Assembly: GCA_014377775.1 (NCBI GenBank) | Contig: JACMOW010000113.1 | Coordinates: 1 to 39,774, forward strand | Origin: Pedobacter sp. | GTDB lineage: Bacteria; Bacteroidota; Bacteroidia; Sphingobacteriales; Sphingobacteriaceae | Length of the DNA: 39,774 nucleotides | Direction: 5' to 3' | In this document: positions 36,044-39,774 of the stretch, one piece after another | How the letters are laid out: every line of letters starts with the position of its first letter | How positions within the stretch are numbered: the stretch's first letter is position 1 | Notes under the pieces: model-generated | Told to the model about the DNA's origin: nothing | What the model saw: the letters and a program-made list of their open reading frames with translations, nothing else | The model's database searches: none | Position numbers and translations under genes: made by a program

Positions 36044-37214
36044 GGCCTAATTCTATTTCCTTCTTTGCTTCAAACTTTATAAATAACAATCGATAAGTGA
36101 TATCGAACCAAATTAAGATACATGGCACTGCTTTTAATGCATAAGGAATTACGTATTGTTGCCTAATAAATTTAGGGAATAGATCGGATGGAGAAAAGCT
36201 GGTTAAGATAATGGCAAATATCAATAAAAAGTAGGTGTAACCAGACCTCTCTACTATTGTAAACCAAATGGCCAGGCCAGCAAAACCTATAATATAGGTT
36301 GGAGACTCGACATTGGTATTAAATAAAACCAAGCATAGCAATACATAACTTAAAATAAGCATTCTATATTGTTTAAACTCATACATTTTCGTTCTCATCA
36401 ATGCGATCAGCAATAACAGTCCACCAAAAGCACATCCGTATAAAACATTGATATGTAGGCCAAATGTTTTTCTAATAAAGCCCAAAAATGAAATATCGGC
36501 CATTAGGTTTACTTCATTATTCATACTTTTTGAGGTAAGCGAATGAAACCAATCCCGATAACTATTAACGATAAAGGATGGACTTGAAATTACCATTGGT
36601 AAGCAAAAAAGAATTATCAACATCAGAGGTAACCACAACATAAAGTTTAGCTTCTTTTTATTGAACAAGAAAAAAGCCAATGCTACAATTCCATATAGTT
36701 TTGCCAGCAAACCGACTACGATTACGAAAGCCGCCTTAATAGACTGTTGCTTTTCCATATAAATAAATGACAAAAGAATTAATCCAGTAATACCTACATT
36801 AAACTGAAACGAAAACAGTGAGGTTAAACATTCATGAGCACAAATCCATGCGATGATTTTCTGATGCCGTTCTGATAAGGGGAGCTTAAAAATCGCAATC
36901 AACAATACAATGGCATTGACTAAATTCCATAGCAACATGCCCAACCAATCTGGTAAAATGGCAAAAGGTGCAATTAAAATAGAAAAAAATGGACCGTAAT
37001 GATTGCTATCTAAGTAAGCAGTATCTAATTCATACAGTGGTTTTTGTTCCCAAGTATGCCAAAAAACATATTTAAAGATGAGGTAATTGTTAAATGATCC
37101 GTTTAGGTATTGCTTTAACGAAGCTACAATTGCCAATAAAATGTAAATACATATAATGGTGCGTTTTTGGAATAAAAAGCGAAGGATAGAATTAAGTGTT
37201 AATTTGAGTTGCAT
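36033..37214 (-). CDS. GT87/DUF2029-like membrane glycosyltransferase
   Basis: A 393-residue inner-membrane protein with about ten helices. An early periplasmic loop (WEQKPLYELDTAYLDSNHYGP) has the acidic/tyrosine pattern of GT87 (DUF2029) and related GT-C enzymes, which use polyprenyl-phosphate sugars as donors. It would be the acceptor-side enzyme for the lipid-linked sugar made by the GtrB-like gene downstream. It is the first gene of this minus-strand operon. The 120-base gap before it holds short palindromes (CGCAATTTGCG at 37271, GTTGTACAAC at 37294) of unknown meaning. Family call moderate, function inferred. Confidence 0.75.
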   Translation of the reverse strand: MQLKLTLNSILRFLFQKRTIICIYILLAIVASLKQYLNGSFNNYLIFKYVFWHTWEQKPLYELDTAYLDSNHYGPFFSILIAPFAILPDWLGMLLWNLVNAIVLLIAIFKLPLSERHQKIIAWICAHECLTSLFSFQFNVGITGLILLSFIYMEKQQSIKAAFVIVVGLLAKLYGIVALAFFLFNKKKLNFMLWLPLMLIILFCLPMVISSPSFIVNSYRDWFHSLTSKSMNNEVNLMADISFLGFIRKTFGLHINVLYGCAFGGLLLLIALMRTKMYEFKQYRMLILSYVLLCLVLFNTNVESPTYIIGFAGLAIWFTIVERSGYTYFLLIFAIILTSFSPSDLFPKFIRQQYVIPYALKAVPCILIWFDITYRLLFIKFEAKKEIELGHAK

Positions 37215-37334
37215 TTTAAGTTTTTTCCAATCTTAAAATCTGATCTTGACTTTCTGAAATTTAGATTAGTCGCAATTTGCGGAAAATAAGTTAGTTGTAC
37301 AACATTTCTGTTACTAAAAATTAAATATTCATTT

Positions 37335-38366
37335 TTAACTTAAAATAATTTTGTATATAGTAGTTTGTGTATATACTTCATCAGGCCTTAAAATGGTATT
37401 TGGAAAATGTGGAATATTAACTGCATTTGGGTGATGCTGCGTTTCTACACAAAAAGCATCAAATTCTTCATAGTTTTTTCCACTCTTTCCATTTCTTACC
37501 CCTAGGTATTTTGCAGTATATAAATGTGCCACTGGTTCTGTGGTGTAAACCAACAAAGTTAACCCGCTAGTTACCTCCGTTGTTTTACTGGCCAATGTTA
37601 GGGCACCATATTCTTTATCTAGCACATAAGTTTGGTCATATCCATTTTCCTCGTCCCAGCCCTCCGCTATAGCTTTGCCACTTCTAAAATCGTGATGTGT
37701 ATGAGTTACGTCTACCAAATTTCCAGTAACTACATGATTTTCATCCTGTTCCAAAAAATTAGATGCGGGCATTTGATGGATATATTTCATTATTTTATCG
37801 CTATTGGCTGACAAATTAAAATAGCTATGATGTGTTAAATTAATCGGTGTAGCCTCATCGGTATCAGCTTGATAAGTTAAAATCAGCTCGTCGTTATTGG
37901 TAAATTCAAATGTAAGCTGAATGGCTAAATCGCCAGGAAAATGCTCCTCGCCATCGAGGCTATAATATTGGAAAGTTATCTTTGGGTGTGGATGATCAGA
38001 GATTGCGATGATGTCCCATACTTTTCTGTCAAAACCAATATTTCCACCGTGTAAATAACTATCCATCTGATAATCTACCCCATCGACGTTAAACTTTCCG
38101 TCTTTAATTCGGTTGGCATATCGGCCTATAATTGCACCTAAATAGGGATAGTTGGCTAAATATACGGGATCGATATAATCCTGAAATTGATCAAAGCCCA
38201 AAACAATGTCTTGTGCCTCACCTTTTGCATTTTTGACAATAAATTTGTTAATTATTGTTCCATAATTAAATATTTTAACAAAACTACCTTTATCATTGTG
38301 CAACTCAACTGCAATTACTTCCTTTTTATCTACAAAAATCCCTGTATTTATCTGCTTTATTTCCAT
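37335..38366 (-). CDS. galM: Aldose 1-epimerase (mutarotase)
   Basis: A 343-residue enzyme interconverting the alpha and beta anomers of galactose and other aldoses, the first step of the Leloir pathway. Family motifs are present in order: GRYANRIKDGKF, the substrate histidine region NLTHHSYFNLS, and VETQHHPNAVN with the catalytic glutamate. There is no signal peptide. The frame is open 38 codons upstream, but that extension lies over the galK start and does not look like GalM. I use ATG 38366 (MEIKQINTG). It is divergent from galK across 69 bases. Confidence 0.94.
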   Translation of the reverse strand: MEIKQINTGIFVDKKEVIAVELHNDKGSFVKIFNYGTIINKFIVKNAKGEAQDIVLGFDQFQDYIDPVYLANYPYLGAIIGRYANRIKDGKFNVDGVDYQMDSYLHGGNIGFDRKVWDIIAISDHPHPKITFQYYSLDGEEHFPGDLAIQLTFEFTNNDELILTYQADTDEATPINLTHHSYFNLSANSDKIMKYIHQMPASNFLEQDENHVVTGNLVDVTHTHHDFRSGKAIAEGWDEENGYDQTYVLDKEYGALTLASKTTEVTSGLTLLVYTTEPVAHLYTAKYLGVRNGKSGKNYEEFDAFCVETQHHPNAVNIPHFPNTILRPDEVYTQTTIYKIILS

Positions 38367-38435
38367 AAAATTGTATCTTAGTCCGACGCCTAAATTACGA
38401 ATATACGTTATCAATTTGGCAATTAAATATGATTT

Positions 38436-39587
38436 ATGGAGCAACAACTCATCGATAGATTTACAGCACAATATCATCAAAAACCTGTGTCCAGTTATTT
38501 TGCGCCTGGAAGGGTAAATTTAATAGGAGAACATATCGATTATAACGGCGGTTTAGTTATGCCTTGTGCAATAACTGCGGGAACATGGTTATTAATGGCA
38601 CCAAATAACGATCAAGTTATTCGGTTTAGTAGCGTCAACTTTGAGGAAATAGGGAGTTTTAACATTCAGCATTCGTATCAAAAAACGGGACATCAGTGGT
38701 ACAACTATCCACTAGGCGTTTTTCATGAGCTCCAAAAATTCGATTGGATGGCTAGTGGATTAGACTTGTTGTATTTTGGAAATATCCCAATCGGCTCGGG
38801 TTTATCGTCATCAGCTTCTATTGAGGTGCTAACCGCTTTTGCTTTGAACGATTATTTCAGTTTAGGTCACGATAAATTGGAGTTGGTAAAACTCTCAAAA
38901 AGAGTAGAAAATGATTTTATTGGTGTAAATTCTGGCATCATGGATCAGTTTGCCATCGCGTTTGGAGAAACAGACAAAGCAATTGTTTTAAACTGTGATA
39001 GCTTGAAATATAAAATGGTTGAGTGTAATTTAGGCGATTATATATTAGCGATTATCAACACCAATAAAACCCGTAAACTAGAGGAATCTAAATATAATGA
39101 CCGTGTTGCAGAATGCGAAGAAGCGTTATTGGCACTTCAAAAAGAAATTAAAATTGCCAACTTATGTGAATTAACCGCAGAGAAATTTGCTTTACACAGT
39201 CATCTTATTACAGATGAAAGCATATTAAAAAGAGCCACTCACGTGATTAAAGAAAATGATCGCGTTCACTTGGCCGCTAAAGCGTTAAATGCGGGGGAGC
39301 TAGCAGAGTTTGGTCGACTAATGTATGCTTCTCATCAATCCCTAAAAGAACTATATGAAGTTTCGGGTAAAGAACTAGATGCTGTGGTTGATTTTTGCCA
39401 TGATTACGAACATGTAATTGGTGCTAGGATGACGGGTGCTGGTTTTGGAGGATGTGCAATTGCTTTATTAAAAAAAGGACAGGAGGAAGACTTCGCAAAG
39501 CAATTAACGGATAATTATGTAGCTAAAATTGGTTATCCGGCAGCAATCTATATTCATGGAATCGGAAATGGCGTGACTAAACTTTGA
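38436..39587 (+). CDS. galK: Galactokinase
   Basis: A 383-residue GHMP kinase that phosphorylates alpha-galactose to galactose-1-phosphate with ATP. The galactokinase signature GRVNLIGEHIDYNGG lies near residues 26-40, the ATP-binding motif IPIGSGLSSSAS near 115-126, the catalytic aspartate in GIMDQFAI near 170, and the C-terminal GHMP motif TGAGFGGCAIAL near 345. It is divergent from galM; galT and galE are not in the window. Its last codons and stop (39585-39587) fall inside the first unit of the 37-base tandem repeat, but the protein has normal length and ending. Confidence 0.97.
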   Translation: MEQQLIDRFTAQYHQKPVSSYFAPGRVNLIGEHIDYNGGLVMPCAITAGTWLLMAPNNDQVIRFSSVNFEEIGSFNIQHSYQKTGHQWYNYPLGVFHELQKFDWMASGLDLLYFGNIPIGSGLSSSASIEVLTAFALNDYFSLGHDKLELVKLSKRVENDFIGVNSGIMDQFAIAFGETDKAIVLNCDSLKYKMVECNLGDYILAIINTNKTRKLEESKYNDRVAECEEALLALQKEIKIANLCELTAEKFALHSHLITDESILKRATHVIKENDRVHLAAKALNAGELAEFGRLMYASHQSLKELYEVSGKELDAVVDFCHDYEHVIGARMTGAGFGGCAIALLKKGQEEDFAKQLTDNYVAKIGYPAAIYIHGIGNGVTKL

Positions 39588-39690
39588 CAACTTTCTTTGC
39601 ACCTGGCTATAAAGTGAACTTTGACAACTTTCTTTGCACCTAGCTATAAAGTGAACTTTGACAACTTTCTTTGCACCTGGCTATAAAGTT
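39580..39690. repeat. Three tandem copies of a 37-base repeat after galK
   Basis: Units 39580-39616, 39617-39653 and 39654-39690 are identical except for one base in unit 2 (A at 39642) and the last base of unit 3 (T for G). Each opens with AACTTTGACAACTTT. The first unit contains the galK stop codon. No spacers separate the units, so this is not a CRISPR array. Confidence 0.95.
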
Positions 39691-39698
39691 GTCAAAGT
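39655..39698. repeat. 14-bp perfect inverted repeat at the end of the tandem array
   Basis: ACTTTGACAACTTT (39655-39668) pairs with AAAGTTGTCAAAGT (39685-39698) around a 16-base loop. Only the third repeat unit is followed by the matching right arm. There is no T-run on either side, so it is not a classical intrinsic terminator, though the transcript would fold into a stable hairpin ahead of the next gene. Confidence 0.85.
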
Positions 39699-39712
39699 AA
39701 AAACTTCCTTAA

Positions 39713-39774
39713 ATGAAAAAATTAAAATTAGACGAACTTAATCGCGTAGCGGTAGCAGAATTTAAACAACAAGA
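39713..39774 (+). CDS. TrmH/SpoU-type RNA methyltransferase (N-terminus only)
   Basis: Only the first 20 codons are inside the window: MKKLKLDELNRVAVAEFKQQ. This resembles the N-terminus of Bacteroidota TrmH-family 2'-O-ribose RNA methyltransferases, which begin with a KLxLDELNR-type segment before the SPOUT domain. It starts 14 bases after the hairpin that ends the 37-base repeat array. The call rests on memory of that short N-terminus, so it is tentative. Confidence 0.55.
   Translation, partial: MKKLKLDELNRVAVAEFKQQ

Noticed and set aside
38187-38517. Plus-strand frames across the galM-galK junction
   Set aside because: They overlap the real galM N-terminus and galK start in other frames and have no recognisable domain.
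39580-39690. CRISPR-like repeat array
   Set aside because: The 37-base units are directly adjacent with no spacers, there are only three, and no cas genes are near.
39655-39698. Classical rho-independent terminator for galK
   Set aside because: The stem is strong, but neither side has a T-run directly after it.

Overview
The window looks like chromosomal DNA of a Bacteroidota bacterium of the Sphingobacteriaceae, most like Pedobacter. It is AT-rich. Several genes have the Bacteroidota -7 promoter word TAnnTTTG just ahead of the start codon. The gene set is also typical: a GyrA with an acidic tail, secreted TPR proteins, a Sus-type starch system, WbqC-like and GtrA proteins, and a PIN-PhoH protein. 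The genus is an inference from protein style, not from a search.

Layout: (1) 1-6282, plus strand: 5'-truncated gyrA, two related secreted TPR proteins separated by a clear intrinsic terminator, and a Tet-type MFS exporter. (2) 6285-8543: an inverted repeat, a minus-strand PIN-PhoH gene, then about 830 bases without a gene. That gap holds a possible structured minus-strand RNA and two perfect DnaA boxes. (3) 8547-10706: a FUSC-family membrane protein. (4) 10716-20691, minus strand: a six-gene starch/maltose operon transcribed in the order SusA-like neopullulanase, beta-phosphoglucomutase, GH65 phosphorylase, secreted GH13 amylase, SLC45-type sugar transporter, lipoprotein GH13 amylase. A 32-base perfect palindrome lies 318 bases upstream of the first start codon. 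(5) 21167-25334, minus: WbqC-like, CorA, MgtE and BioB. (6) 25372-30243: acyltransferase, glycosyltransferase, thioredoxin-like protein, AroQ, XerD and PrmC. (7) 30353-33626, plus: RibD, an EamA-type permease, a nucleoside phosphorylase and GtrA. (8) 33599-37214, minus: polysaccharide deacetylase, GT2, methyltransferase and GT87-like protein, a polyprenyl-linked glycan set. (9) 37335-39774: divergent galM and galK, a 37-base tandem repeat with a hairpin, and the first codons of a TrmH-type RNA methyltransferase.

How the genes work together: the starch operon gives a phosphorolytic route. Surface and periplasmic GH13 enzymes cut alpha-glucan, the MFS permease imports maltose or short maltodextrins, GH65 phosphorolyses maltose to glucose plus beta-glucose-1-phosphate, and PgmB converts the latter to glucose-6-phosphate. 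No SusC/SusD pair and no regulator gene is present, so polymer uptake and the repressor must be encoded elsewhere. galM and galK supply the entry to galactose use.

No transposon, prophage, CRISPR array, rRNA or tRNA was recognised. The least explained sequences are the 7716-8534 gap, the period-7 DNA arrays embedded in prmC, and the 37-base repeat after galK.
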